Positions 41,403-49,210 of a stretch of DNA of 64,000 bases are shown piece by piece. The notes beneath the pieces were generated by a model. It saw only the letters and a list, made by a program, of their open reading frames with translations. It did not search any database and was not told the DNA's origin. This stretch comes from Yeguia hominis. GTDB taxonomy: Bacteria; Bacillota; Clostridia; Oscillospirales; Acutalibacteraceae. The stretch spans positions 62,001 to 126,000 of the forward strand of contig NZ_JACRSN010000008.1 of assembly GCF_014384705.1 (NCBI RefSeq), read 5' to 3'. Positions within the stretch are counted from its first letter, which is position 1; every line of letters begins with the position of its first letter. The translations under genes and the position numbers were made by a program.

Positions 41403-42334
41403 GGCGGCATCCTCCTTTCCAGTGCAACCGACGCAAGTGCTGCAATTCCGGCCGCGTTGTCTGCAGAAAAGGCCGGTTCCGCAAACAATGCGCCGAACCG
41501 CTCTGAAAGCGCTTTGCGCAAGATGGAATTGGAGGCCACGCCGCCGGCAAATACAACCGGCAAATCGCCGTGCTGCCGGAGCAGCGCTTCGCACATACCG
41601 CGCAAGGCAGCCAAAATTGATTCCAGACAATACCGCGCAATGTACTCTTGGGGCGCGTCCTTTTCTCTAAGCTGTCTGCACTGATTTTCAAGGCCCGAAA
41701 GAGAACAGTCCGCACCGCGCAGCACCGGCCGAACCCGCACCGGTTCTTCCCAGCGCAAGGCAAGCTGCTCCAGCGCCGGGCCGCATGGAAACGGCAGTCC
41801 CAAAAGCAATCCGCAGCGGTCCACAGCTTGTCCCGCTTTTAAATCCAGCGAAGCCGCCGCAAGCGCGGCGGTAAACAACCTGTCTCCGCCCGGTGTCGCC
41901 AAAACCGCTTCTGTTGTACCGCCGGAAACATGGAAAGCCAGAAACGGCTTGTTAAGGAGATCCATTCTGCGAGCAGAATACAACGCCGCGGCAATATGAC
42001 CGGCTTGATGGGAAAACCGGTAAAGCGGCACGCCCATCGACTGCGCAAGCATTCTTGCAGCTCCAACCCCTGTCAAAAAGCAGGGCATATAAGAACCCTC
42101 CGCATCCCGCGGACGATCGGAAACACCGACTGTCTCCGGCTTTTCTTGCAGAAAAGGAGAAAGCACGTCAGGCAGCTGCCTGACATGCTGAAATACGGCG
42201 TCACTCTGCCGCAAGCCCGCTTCTCCCTCTTTTACGGAAAGCAATTGCTTTTTTTGCAAAATACCGGATTCTGTATAAAAGGCCGCAGAGGTTGTATAGT
42301 TACTGGTATCGATTCCCAGAGCCGCCTTAGTCAT
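41375..42334 (-). CDS. TsaD/Kae1-like paralogue (M22 family)
   Basis: 319 residues from ATG 42334, overlapping nusB by 8 bp. ASKHA fold: GIDTSNYTTSAAFY at the N-terminus, metal His pair in FSHQAGHIAAAL, HVSGGTTEAVL, and C-terminal VFAGGVASNSILRKAL with DNAAGIA. These are TsaD features, but several differ from true TsaD (the first block reads GIDTSNY, as against GIETSCDET in TsaD), so this is probably a paralogue rather than the t6A-forming enzyme. The locus between nusB and xseA is conserved in related clostridia from memory. Function unknown; a tRNA-modification link is plausible. Confidence 0.8.
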   Translation of the reverse strand: MTKAALGIDTSNYTTSAAFYTESGILQKKQLLSVKEGEAGLRQSDAVFQHVRQLPDVLSPFLQEKPETVGVSDRPRDAEGSYMPCFLTGVGAARMLAQSMGVPLYRFSHQAGHIAAALYSARRMDLLNKPFLAFHVSGGTTEAVLATPGGDRLFTAALAAASLDLKAGQAVDRCGLLLGLPFPCGPALEQLALRWEEPVRVRPVLRGADCSLSGLENQCRQLREKDAPQEYIARYCLESILAALRGMCEALLRQHGDLPVVFAGGVASNSILRKALSERFGALFAEPAFSADNAAGIAALASVALERRMPPCIAEHPIS

Positions 42335-42734
42335 GATCTGTATGCAGCTCCTTCGCAACCGTAGAAAGGACGCCGTTGACAAACGGCGCATCCTCTGTGT
42401 CTCCGTAGAGCTTTGCCAGCTCCACCGCCTCGTTGATCGAAACACTGACCGGAATTTCTGTCTCGTAACACATTTCATAAATGGCCAAACGCAAAATAGA
42501 GAGCGTCACTTTGGAAAGGCGATCGATTGTCCATCCACGGATATTCCGGGAAATCTTTTCGTCGATCTCGGCCTCATTTTGTTCCACTCCAGACGCCAGA
42601 GAAGCGGAGAACGTCGGAATGACACATTCCCGCACATCCTCCGCGCCGTCGATCACCGCCGCAACTGATTCTCCTGTGACGCTGCGTTCAAATCCGATTG
42701 CAAAGGCAATCTCGCGTTCTTCCCGTCTTTTCAT
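42327..42734 (-). CDS. nusB: Transcription antitermination factor NusB
   Basis: 135 residues from ATG 42734 (GGAGG upstream). All-helical NusB fold: RREEREIAFAIGFE at the start and the C-terminal SKVTLSILRLAIYEMCYETEIPVSVSINEAVELAKLYGDTEDAPFVNGVLSTVAKEL signature. With NusE/S10 it binds boxA RNA for rRNA antitermination. First gene of the five-gene operon. The middle region, with an unusual acidic stretch, is slightly longer than average. Confidence 0.93.
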   Translation of the reverse strand: MKRREEREIAFAIGFERSVTGESVAAVIDGAEDVRECVIPTFSASLASGVEQNEAEIDEKISRNIRGWTIDRLSKVTLSILRLAIYEMCYETEIPVSVSINEAVELAKLYGDTEDAPFVNGVLSTVAKELHTDHD

Positions 42735-42945
42735 AATTCCTCCCTCGCTGCGCCGGATGGTTATCCGCACACAGGCTCTGGCTTTTTTCCCGAACCCGCT
42801 TTGCACGCCGGGAAACATCCTTTTATGTATAGTAGCAAATCATGCGATTCTTTTCAGGTGCAATGCAGGATGCACTTTCCGACTCTTCGTTCCGCTTAAT
42901 GATGCGCAAACATGCCGAAAGCAGCCGCCAAATCCTACACGGCAC

Positions 42946-42974
42946 CGCAAAAAGAGCCATGCGCTCTTTTTTTA
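42946..42974 (-). terminator. Terminator of the spoIIIA operon
   Basis: 8-bp stem AAAAGAGC / GCTCTTTT with a 5-base loop and T/A runs on both sides, so usable from either direction. It lies beyond spoIIIAH, after the solitary cloverleaf-like repeat. Confidence 0.7.
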
Positions 42975-43062
42975 ATGTTCTGAAGCTTCAAAGCGCCAGC
43001 TTTGTCTGGGTAGCGTTCGCTGCCCGCTGCGCACAGGCGCAGTGTGCTTCAAGGTTATTATA
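42974..43062. repeat. Solitary copy of the cloverleaf-like repeat
   Basis: Begins AATGTTCT (42974-42981) and ends AAGGTTATTATA (43051-43062), as do the units at 31.8-32.3 kb. The 69-base body has a new outer stem GAAGC/GCTTC and three inner hairpins CAAAG/CTTTG, GGGTAGCG/CGCTGCCC and CTGCGC/GCGCAG. Almost no body base is shared with the tandem units, so pairing, not sequence, is conserved. Confidence 0.8.
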
Positions 43063-43108
43063 CCACAAAACCAGCTTTTAACAAGTAGGAGTTTCCCGGA
43101 TCTTTCCT

Positions 43109-43720
43109 TCAGTCGACCTCAATAATCTTAATTTTATCATATGCAAGATCGGTCTGCCCGCGGACAATATCCTTAATCACAACAGCATCGTTCGGCTGGG
43201 CAGTTTCAATCATCACCATGATATTGCACTCCCCGTTTTCGAGCATTGCCACACAGTCCTCATACCCTTTTGCCTTAATCAGATTTTCAATGTTATCCTC
43301 CTGTAAAATTGCATCTGCAATTTCCGCAGCCTTTTCTGCAGCAGCTTTCAGCTCTTCACTGCTGGCATCACCCTCTTTCAGGAAATCCTCCAGCAGTTCC
43401 GTTGCGCTGTCCCGGGCCTGTTGACGGGAAAGGCGTGCCTCTGCAAGCGTTGCCGAATGGATTTTTCCGGCCGTACTTGCTGTTTCCGGCTCAGTTCCGC
43501 TTTCCGCCGTCGACTCCTCCGGTGCCTGGGAAAGCGCCGATTCTTCCAGTGTTTCCCCGGAAGCGTTCACCAGCTGTGCCTGCCCGTATTCCTTTTCCGA
43601 TGTCAGAGCATCCGTCGCGACCAGCTTTTGATCTCCGGAAAAGACCCAGTTGAGATACACTGCCGCTCCCAAAGCCAAAACCAAGGAAGCCAAAACCAAT
43701 TGCCGTTTTCCGATCTTCAT
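43109..43720 (-). CDS. spoIIIAH: Stage III sporulation protein AH
   Basis: 203 residues from ATG 43720. One N-terminal membrane span (KRQLVLASLVLALGAAVYLNW), a Ser/Glu-rich linker, then the YscJ/FliF-like ring domain ending DIVRGQTDLAYDKIKIIEVD (residues about 95-200, with RLSRQQARDSATELL). It sits in the mother-cell membrane and joins forespore SpoIIQ to form the channel. No spoIIQ is in the window. Last gene of the operon, 22 bp after spoIIIAG. Confidence 0.93.
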   Translation of the reverse strand: MKIGKRQLVLASLVLALGAAVYLNWVFSGDQKLVATDALTSEKEYGQAQLVNASGETLEESALSQAPEESTAESGTEPETASTAGKIHSATLAEARLSRQQARDSATELLEDFLKEGDASSEELKAAAEKAAEIADAILQEDNIENLIKAKGYEDCVAMLENGECNIMVMIETAQPNDAVVIKDIVRGQTDLAYDKIKIIEVD

Positions 43721-43742
43721 ACGATATGCCTCCCGTAAATTT

Positions 43743-44288
43743 TCAATTTGCACACAATACGCACACCCGCGCCGACGAAATATGCAGCACCGTTGTCAGC
43801 GCGTCAATAATACTCTGCCGGATTTCTGTTTCATCCCCCCTCGGACACACAACCACAACTCCCTTTACGACCGGCTCGAGTTCCGTAACCGCCAGCGCCG
43901 TCTGGGAACCATCCGCCTTTTTCACCAGAATATAGGTGGTCTCCGTATCATCGGACTGCTTTTCCCCGGCAGATTCCGTGCTCTTTTTCTGTTCCGTGGC
44001 GTAAACCTGCTCGGTACCGCGCTCCATGGTCAGAATCACCTGTGCGCCGCTCTGTCCGGTAATTACATCGACCATACCACAAAGTTTTTCCTCCAGTTGC
44101 TGCGCATAGGTGGTCACAGACGCCGGTTCCGAATTTTCGATTTTTTCCTCTTTTTGGGTTTTCCCAAAAAAGCCGGAAAGGAAAATCAGAACAATTCCCG
44201 CTAATCCAAATATCACCACCCATTTCCGCCATTTTTCGGGATCTGAGATCCACTTAAAAAACGTCTTCTCCTGTTTCTCCTGCGCCAT
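43743..44288 (-). CDS. spoIIIAG: Stage III sporulation protein AG
   Basis: 181 residues from ATG 44288. A basic cytoplasmic start, one membrane span (VVIFGLAGIVLIFLSGFF) and a C-terminal ring-building domain with TYAQQLEEKLCGMVDVITGQSGAQVILTMERG and VVKGVVVVCPRGDETEIRQSIIDALTTVLHI, the SpoIIIAG hallmark. It oligomerises into the large ring of the feeding-tube channel. Overlaps spoIIIAF by 35 bp. Confidence 0.95.
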   Translation of the reverse strand: MAQEKQEKTFFKWISDPEKWRKWVVIFGLAGIVLIFLSGFFGKTQKEEKIENSEPASVTTYAQQLEEKLCGMVDVITGQSGAQVILTMERGTEQVYATEQKKSTESAGEKQSDDTETTYILVKKADGSQTALAVTELEPVVKGVVVVCPRGDETEIRQSIIDALTTVLHISSARVCVLCAN

Positions 44289-44757
44289 CTACCGTTACCT
44301 CCGCTCGGATTCCAAGCGCGCTTTCCAGACGCGCCGCTGCGGAAAGGCACATCCCCGCATTTTCCCGCGGCAGGACTACCACAATCCTGTTTATTACTAT
44401 GCGCCCGTCCTCTCCAATATCCGTCTTTACATCCATTTTTTGATACGCAAGCCCCTGCTGGGCAAGTTCTGCCGCAACAAGACTCTTCAAGTTTACGGAA
44501 AGCGCCTCTGTGATCTGCGTATCCACAAGCTCCTCAAACTGTGCCTGCGCCGCCCCGCTTTGAAAGGCTCGCAGCTCCTGCGAAAAATCTGACTGCAGTA
44601 GTGCTGACAGCGGTGAGAGAAAGCTCAAAACCGCAAATGCTGCAAGTACCATCCGAAACACACGATCCATGGAACCGCTCGGCGAGAAATACTGCAACAA
44701 GGCTGCAACTAGCACCGCGCTGCATACCGCTGCCGCCCAAACTTGAACCGCATTCAT
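44254..44757 (-). CDS. spoIIIAF: Stage III sporulation protein AF
   Basis: 167 residues from ATG 44757, overlapping the spoIIIAE stop as ATGA with AGGAGGTGG upstream. Two N-terminal membrane spans (VWAAAVCSAVLVAALLQYF and MVLAAFAVLSFLSPLSALL) precede a soluble domain (from about 80) with LKSLVAAELAQQGLAYQKMDVKTD and the ferredoxin-like VINRIVVVLP. A partner of the SpoIIIA channel. The upstream part of the frame (to 44943) is within spoIIIAE and is not used. Confidence 0.9.
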   Translation of the reverse strand: MNAVQVWAAAVCSAVLVAALLQYFSPSGSMDRVFRMVLAAFAVLSFLSPLSALLQSDFSQELRAFQSGAAQAQFEELVDTQITEALSVNLKSLVAAELAQQGLAYQKMDVKTDIGEDGRIVINRIVVVLPRENAGMCLSAAARLESALGIRAEVTVDGAGETGEDVF

Positions 44758-45923
44758 CCTCCACCACCTCCTGTAATCACCAAAACAGAAGAAACCGTCA
44801 GCACGACAAGGCAGCATAAAATCACAGAAATCAGAATTCCCATTGTTTTTCCTGCGGCCCGCAGTACCGAGGCAAGTTCCGTCAGGGAAAACAGCTCCCC
44901 CATTCCTGCACAAATCTGGCAGGTTAAAATCCAAAGCAGACAACGCAGCAGCACCGGCAGAAAAATCACCGCGCCCGCCAGCAGTGCAAACGCACCCACA
45001 CCGGACTTGAGCAGCTTGACACAGCCCTGTACTGTCGTCACCGCATCCCCCAATGCGCCGCCGACCACCGGCACAAAGCTGCTGACCATAAATTTTGCTG
45101 TTTTAACACTTGCAGCGTCTGCGGCAGAGGTCAAAAAGCTCTGCATTCCCAGCACCGCAGAAAATACGGTCGTGGCAAATCCCAAAATCCATTTGACCAC
45201 CTGGGAAAACCCATCGCAAATGCCTTTCAACCGAATTTGCGGAGAAATTCCTGAAACCAGGGAAAACGCCAAAAAAAGATTGAGCAGCGGGACAATGAGC
45301 GTCGAAGCAGCAATCGAAATGCCGTTTCCTGCACCCAGCATCAGAAAGCTGTAGGAGGTCGCGGCTGTCGGCTGTCCACCGGCCGCAAGCAATCCCGCCA
45401 GTACCGGCACACAGGCAAGCGTAAAAACCGCTGCTCCGTCAATCACCTTGGCCGCATCGGCAATACATGCGGTCAGCGGAAGGATCAGCGTCGTGCAGAC
45501 GCAGAGCGTTCCGACCAGCGTCATGGTGCCGCTGAGCGGCCGTCCGGAGAAATCGGCGCCTGAAACCAGCGCACACAGCAAAATCACCCCGATCATTCCG
45601 GCTGCCGAGCGCAGCGGCGCAGTTGCCGCATCCGCAGCGGTGGAGCCGATTTCCGCAAGGAGGGTCTCTGCATTCAAATTCTGCAGCTCTGTGAGATCCG
45701 CTCCGGAAACCCCCAGCCGATCCATGGACCCCTGCGTATCCTCCGGCAATGCACCGAAGAGTTCTCCGGCACCGCTTTCTTCATATTGCTCCGCATAGAT
45801 TTCATCCGGCGACAGTCCCGGTTCCGTCTGCGCCGCCAGCACGGAACCGTTCCCGAAAAGCAAGCAGAAAAGCACCGCAAAACAACATCTGCACAGGTGT
45901 TTTGAAATTCGTGTTCTCTTCAT
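44754..45923 (-). CDS. spoIIIAE: Stage III sporulation protein AE
   Basis: 389 residues from ATG 45923. A signal-like N-terminus (to about 30) is followed by an extracytoplasmic segment (QTEPGLSPDEIYAEQYEESGAGEL) and seven or eight membrane spans, typical of SpoIIIAE. Overlaps spoIIIAD as ATGA. Conserved blocks SPQIRLKGICDGFSQVVKWILGFATTVFSAVLGMQS and VGGALGDAVTTVQGCVKLLKSG are visible. Confidence 0.94.
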   Translation of the reverse strand: MKRTRISKHLCRCCFAVLFCLLFGNGSVLAAQTEPGLSPDEIYAEQYEESGAGELFGALPEDTQGSMDRLGVSGADLTELQNLNAETLLAEIGSTAADAATAPLRSAAGMIGVILLCALVSGADFSGRPLSGTMTLVGTLCVCTTLILPLTACIADAAKVIDGAAVFTLACVPVLAGLLAAGGQPTAATSYSFLMLGAGNGISIAASTLIVPLLNLFLAFSLVSGISPQIRLKGICDGFSQVVKWILGFATTVFSAVLGMQSFLTSAADAASVKTAKFMVSSFVPVVGGALGDAVTTVQGCVKLLKSGVGAFALLAGAVIFLPVLLRCLLWILTCQICAGMGELFSLTELASVLRAAGKTMGILISVILCCLVVLTVSSVLVITGGGGG

Positions 45924-46309
45924 TTTGAAGCTCCTGTTAACGAAAGCACCGCTTCCGCAATCTCTTCAAACAGCGGCAGTGCCAGCAGCACCACTGCAAT
46001 CCTGCCCGCAAATTCCACGCGCGACGCCAGCGCCTTTTCTCCGGCATCCAAACAGGCGTCTGCGGAAAACTGGGTCAAAAGGCATACCCCGAGCGCTTTG
46101 AACACAATGAGCAGATAGCCGCCGTCTACAGAGGAAAGCAGCGAATAGAGTTCCGACACGGCGGGTGCAACTGAACGCAAAATTTCCACGGTAATCAGGA
46201 TTCCCGCCGCCACACCGGTCAAAATCGCATATTCTGCATGGTAGCGGCGCAGCATCGCACAGAGTGCCGCCGCCACAACCGCAATTCCTGCTGCTGCCAA
46301 AATATTCAT
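45920..46309 (-). CDS. spoIIIAD: Stage III sporulation protein AD
   Basis: 129 residues from ATG 46309, with a 4-bp ATGA overlap with spoIIIAC. Four hydrophobic segments and the family motif RRYHAEYAILTGVAAGILI..... FKALGVCLLTQFSADACLDAGEKALASRVEFAGRI. Confidence 0.93.
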   Translation of the reverse strand: MNILAAAGIAVVAAALCAMLRRYHAEYAILTGVAAGILITVEILRSVAPAVSELYSLLSSVDGGYLLIVFKALGVCLLTQFSADACLDAGEKALASRVEFAGRIAVVLLALPLFEEIAEAVLSLTGASK

Positions 46310-46500
46310 AGGCCGAACACGGATTTCACCGTTGAAAACAGGGTGTCAATTTCCTGGATGACCATCATCAGCACGACAATGAGCCCTGCCAATGTCGTCA
46401 TCATTGCCTGCTCTTCCCTGCCGGAACGGATCAAAAGCTGATTGAGCACCGCAACAATAATGCCGATTGCTGCAATTTTAAAAATCAAATCCACATCCAT
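46306..46500 (-). CDS. spoIIIAC: Stage III sporulation protein AC
   Basis: 64 residues from ATG 46500, the usual size. Two membrane segments: DLIFKIAAIGIIVAVLNQLLI and MMTTLAGLIVVLMMVIQEI, ending with STVKSVFGL. Starts 20 bp after spoIIIAB. The upstream extension of the frame to 46650 is inside spoIIIAB. Confidence 0.94.
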   Translation of the reverse strand: MDVDLIFKIAAIGIIVAVLNQLLIRSGREEQAMMTTLAGLIVVLMMVIQEIDTLFSTVKSVFGL

Positions 46501-46520
46501 CGCTTTTCCGTCCCTTCTTT

Positions 46521-47003
46521 TTACATCACCAGCAGCCCCAGCACCGCGCCAGCGCTGATTCCGAGCGTCACATACAGCTTCGACTTCTGCGTCTGTTCTG
46601 TCCGTGCCTGCCGCAGCAGGAATTCCAGTTTTTCGGCATAAAGCGTACAATGCGCAATTTGTCCCTCCACGTCACTGACGCCGAGGCCTTCGCCAAATTC
46701 TCGGAGCAGCATGCGGTCCTGTTTGGGAACCGGCGCCGTTTGGGAAGCCCGCTGCCATGCCTGCGGAAACGGAGTTCCCTGTTCCAGAAGTGCTGCACAG
46801 GCTTGCAGCCACTTCGATTCTTCGGCATGCTGCCGGATTAAAGACGCCAAAGGTGCAGCCGAAAAGCGGATTTCCGTACAGAGCATCTGTAAAAACGCCC
46901 GGAAGCGTTCCAACTCCTCAACCCGCTGCGCGAGCCGAAGCGCCCTGCTCCAGCCGATGCACGCACACGCCGCGATCACCATCAGAATCCCTACGGTTTT
47001 CAA
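46521..47003 (-). CDS. spoIIIAB: Stage III sporulation protein AB
   Basis: 160 residues from TTG 47003 (GGGGGA five bases upstream). One N-terminal membrane span, LMVIAACACIGWSRALRL, then the SpoIIIAB helical domain with ELERFRAFLQMLCTEIRFSAAPLASLI and a C-terminal second hydrophobic segment (LYVTLGISAGAVLGLLVM). It resembles type II secretion GspF. It overlaps the end of spoIIIAA by 86 bp, far more than the other joins in this operon. Confidence 0.92.
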   Translation of the reverse strand: MKTVGILMVIAACACIGWSRALRLAQRVEELERFRAFLQMLCTEIRFSAAPLASLIRQHAEESKWLQACAALLEQGTPFPQAWQRASQTAPVPKQDRMLLREFGEGLGVSDVEGQIAHCTLYAEKLEFLLRQARTEQTQKSKLYVTLGISAGAVLGLLVM

Positions 47004-47922
47004 GCAAATCCCCCGCTTTCATCCACCGGATGATTTTTCCCGGTGCAGCACGGCCATCCATCAGCGCCACGGTCTGAAACGCACCGGTTTGCAGAAGCGC
47101 TGCTGCCTGCGGACGGCAGAGCAATTCCTGTACCGATCCCGCGTGCAGGCTGGCAATAACAGAAACGCCGGCGTACAGCGACTCCAAAACGGCTTCAACC
47201 TCTCCGGCACCGCCAAGTTCGTCGCAAATCAGGAATTCCGGAGAAAGCACCCGTATCGCCTGCAGCATGCCTTCCTGTTTGGGATATCCATCCAACACAT
47301 CACAGCAAGGCCCGAGATCGTTTTGCGGCTCGCCTTCCCAGACGCCCGCAAATTCTCCCCGTTCGTCGATTACCGCAACCTTTTTCCGTGCTTCGGAAAG
47401 CTGGCGCGCCAGATCCCGCAAGACTGTCGTCTTGCCGCAGCACGGCGGCCCGGCAAGCAGCAGGCCGCCCAAAAGCGCTTCTCCCTTGACGACCAGCGCA
47501 TCCGCCGCGCCCCGAATTTCGCGTGCAATTCGCAGATTAATAGAGGAAATGTTGCGAATTCCGGAAATTTTCCCCTGGCTGAGGACCGCCGTTCCACAGA
47601 TTCCCGCGCGGTGTCCGCCCCGAAGCGCGATATAGCCGTTTTGAATTTCACTTTGATGGCTATATACAGAAAATGAGCAAAGCTGCCGAAACAACGTTTC
47701 CAAAATCGGCCTGTCCGTAAAAAAGCAACCCGGCGTCACCGTATGAACCAGTTCCCCACGGCCCGTTAAAAAAAGAATTTTTCCGGGCAAGCTCAGCGCG
47801 ATGGGTTTGCCCGCCCGAAATCGGATTTCCTGCACATCCCGCTTCACACTCTGCGGAACAGCAAGCAGCATCGGTGCAAGCGGGCCACAGGCTGCCGCTG
47901 CCGAATCAAATCGCAGTTCCAT
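46918..47922 (-). CDS. spoIIIAA: Stage III sporulation protein AA (ATPase)
   Basis: 334 residues from ATG 47922, eight bases after AGGAAG. AAA/RecA-type ATPase with Walker A GPPCCGKTTVLRDLAR, Walker B FLICDELGG, and the upstream conserved DVQEIRFRAGKPIAL and LQAIRVLSPEFLICDE blocks. It is thought to drive the SpoIIIA channel like a secretion ATPase. Its C-terminal 28 codons are shared with the start of spoIIIAB in another frame, giving an Arg/Asp-rich tail (RRDSDGDRGVCVHRLEQ) not typical of the family. Confidence 0.93.
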   Translation of the reverse strand: MELRFDSAAAACGPLAPMLLAVPQSVKRDVQEIRFRAGKPIALSLPGKILFLTGRGELVHTVTPGCFFTDRPILETLFRQLCSFSVYSHQSEIQNGYIALRGGHRAGICGTAVLSQGKISGIRNISSINLRIAREIRGAADALVVKGEALLGGLLLAGPPCCGKTTVLRDLARQLSEARKKVAVIDERGEFAGVWEGEPQNDLGPCCDVLDGYPKQEGMLQAIRVLSPEFLICDELGGAGEVEAVLESLYAGVSVIASLHAGSVQELLCRPQAAALLQTGAFQTVALMDGRAAPGKIIRWMKAGDLLENRRDSDGDRGVCVHRLEQGASARAAG

Positions 47923-48048
47923 TTTCACATCTTCCTTTTCCTTATTCTCAGTTGTCCCGGTTTTTCATCAGCAGCAACTGCTGTTTGGGTCTTGGGCGCA
48001 GCGTTCTGGGTTCGCGTTGCCGCAACCATCCGGTACAACCCTAGTTTC

Positions 48049-48078
48049 ATGTGTATGGACAAGGCCGCCGCTTTATGC
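48049..48078 (-). promoter_or_regulatory. Candidate sigma-E promoter of the spoIIIA operon
   Basis: Minus strand GCATAAA (48072-48078), 14-bp spacer, CATACACAT (48049-48057), about 127 bp upstream of spoIIIAA. It approximates the mother-cell sigma-E pattern (ATA-type -35, 13-15 bp, CATACA). Confidence 0.45.
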
Positions 48079-48470
48079 CTAAAAAAGCGGCATGCAATTT
48101 GAGTTCCGCGGAATTGCTGCCGCAACTCAAATTCCATTTCTTGAAAAAATGCGCTAAAAGCAGCAAAAAGCCCGCTATGGAATCGTTCCACAGCGGGCTT
48201 TTCACCTATTCTAAAGGGCATCCGAGTCCGGATCCTTTTCGGCATCGAAAGCTTTTTATTTTTAAGGCCAAGTCCCGGCATTCTATAAAAGTGTGTCTTA
48301 CACGGAACATCCGGCGAAAAAGAAAAATTCCGCCGAAAGGCCGGCGGTGCGCGTCACGCAGCAGCGGCACGCGTTTTAAGGGCATCGGGGCATCGCCGCA
48401 GCAGGCGTGATTTTTGCGAAAGAGGAGGGAGCGTGGAATAACACTGTTTTTTATACAATCATTTTATGCA

Positions 48471-48502
48471 ATAAAAAATCGGAACGAGCATAACTCGTTC
48501 CG
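48471..48502 (-). terminator. tRNA terminator
   Basis: Perfect 9-bp stem CGGAACGAG / CTCGTTCCG with a 5-base loop, followed on the minus strand by A and six T, three bases after the tRNA CCA. Confidence 0.9.
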
Positions 48503-48505
48503 ACG

Positions 48506-48582
48506 TGGTGGGCCATCAGGGACTCGAACCCCGGACCGACCGGTTATGAGCCGGGAGCTCTAACCAACTGAGCTAATGGCCC
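48506..48582 (-). tRNA. tRNA with CAU anticodon (Met elongator or Ile2)
   Basis: Complete 77-nt cloverleaf on the minus strand: acceptor GGGCCAT/ATGGCCC, D arm with AGCTCAGTTGGTTAGAGCT, anticodon loop CTCATAA (CAU), T loop TTCGAGT, encoded CCA. A CAU anticodon is used by elongator tRNA-Met and by lysidine-modified tRNA-Ile2; base features do not decide cleanly, and it is not the initiator (the acceptor is fully paired). Confidence 0.93.
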
Positions 48583-48601
48583 GCATAATACTGCTCCGAA
48601 A

Positions 48602-48630
48602 ATTATAATATGTTTTTTCCGATTTTGCAA
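48602..48630 (-). promoter_or_regulatory. tRNA promoter
   Basis: Minus strand TTGCAA (48625-48630), 17-bp spacer, TATAAT (48602-48607), about 20 bp upstream of the tRNA. Confidence 0.8.
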
Positions 48631-48639
48631 GCCTTTTTT

Positions 48640-49143
48640 TCAATGTCCGGAATCGAGAAGTCCAAACTGTACTCTGCAAAGCCGTTTGCCGCTTTTTGTC
48701 CGGAAAATTTTCCGGTAGGCCGACTCTATTGCCTGCAGGCTGGCCTGTCCCTCATAAAGGTTCACAAGAAAATCCGCCTCAACCAGGATCTGATGATCCC
48801 GCTCCGTAATCGCGTTATAGGTATGATGATGGGCAATCAGCCAGCAAATCCGGTCGCATTCCGCGTCCGAGTATCCAGCTTTGCGCAGCAGCGGCATCGC
48901 CTCTGCCGGGCCTTCCTGTTCCTGGTGCTTTCCGTCTGAGTCTCCATACTTTTCGAGACTTCTCCGGATTCCAATATCGTGGACAATGGCAGCTGCTTCC
49001 AAAATCTGCTGTTCCTGTGCAGGAAGCTGCTCCAGCATACCAAGTTCTTTCGAAAATGCATAAACTTTTAAAAAATGCTGAATTCGCTGCGGACACCCCG
49101 CATCATAGTCCACCATTTCGCTGATTAACGCCGTATTCCGCAC
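48640..49143 (-). CDS. HD-domain phosphohydrolase
   Basis: 167 residues, GTG start at 49143 behind AGGAGG. HD signature: RIQHFLKVYAFSKELG (first His), AAAIVHDIGIRRSLEKYG (HD pair), LIAHHHTYN (later His) and LVEADFLVNL (Asp). It is a small stand-alone HD enzyme, possibly acting on nucleotides or phosphorylated cofactors. The substrate is unknown. It lies between the tRNA and a YtaF-like gene; no operon partner is apparent. Confidence 0.85.
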   Translation of the reverse strand: MRNTALISEMVDYDAGCPQRIQHFLKVYAFSKELGMLEQLPAQEQQILEAAAIVHDIGIRRSLEKYGDSDGKHQEQEGPAEAMPLLRKAGYSDAECDRICWLIAHHHTYNAITERDHQILVEADFLVNLYEGQASLQAIESAYRKIFRTKSGKRLCRVQFGLLDSGH

Positions 49144-49210
49144 GAATTTCGCCTCCTAAATCGCAATGGAACTGTATTCATTATACACCTGAATCCGCGC
49201 GCTGTAAACC

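Larger units (their letters stand above)
47923..48505. other. Gene-free region upstream of the spoIIIA operon
   Basis: About 580 bases with no ORF. It holds the candidate sigma-E promoter (48049-48078), a long stem TTTGAGTT/AACTCAAA near 48097-48130, a T-flanked hairpin AAAAAGCCCGCT/AGCGGGCTTTT (48162-48200), hairpins of GC type near 48330-48345, and the tRNA terminator (48471-48502). Confidence 0.5.
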
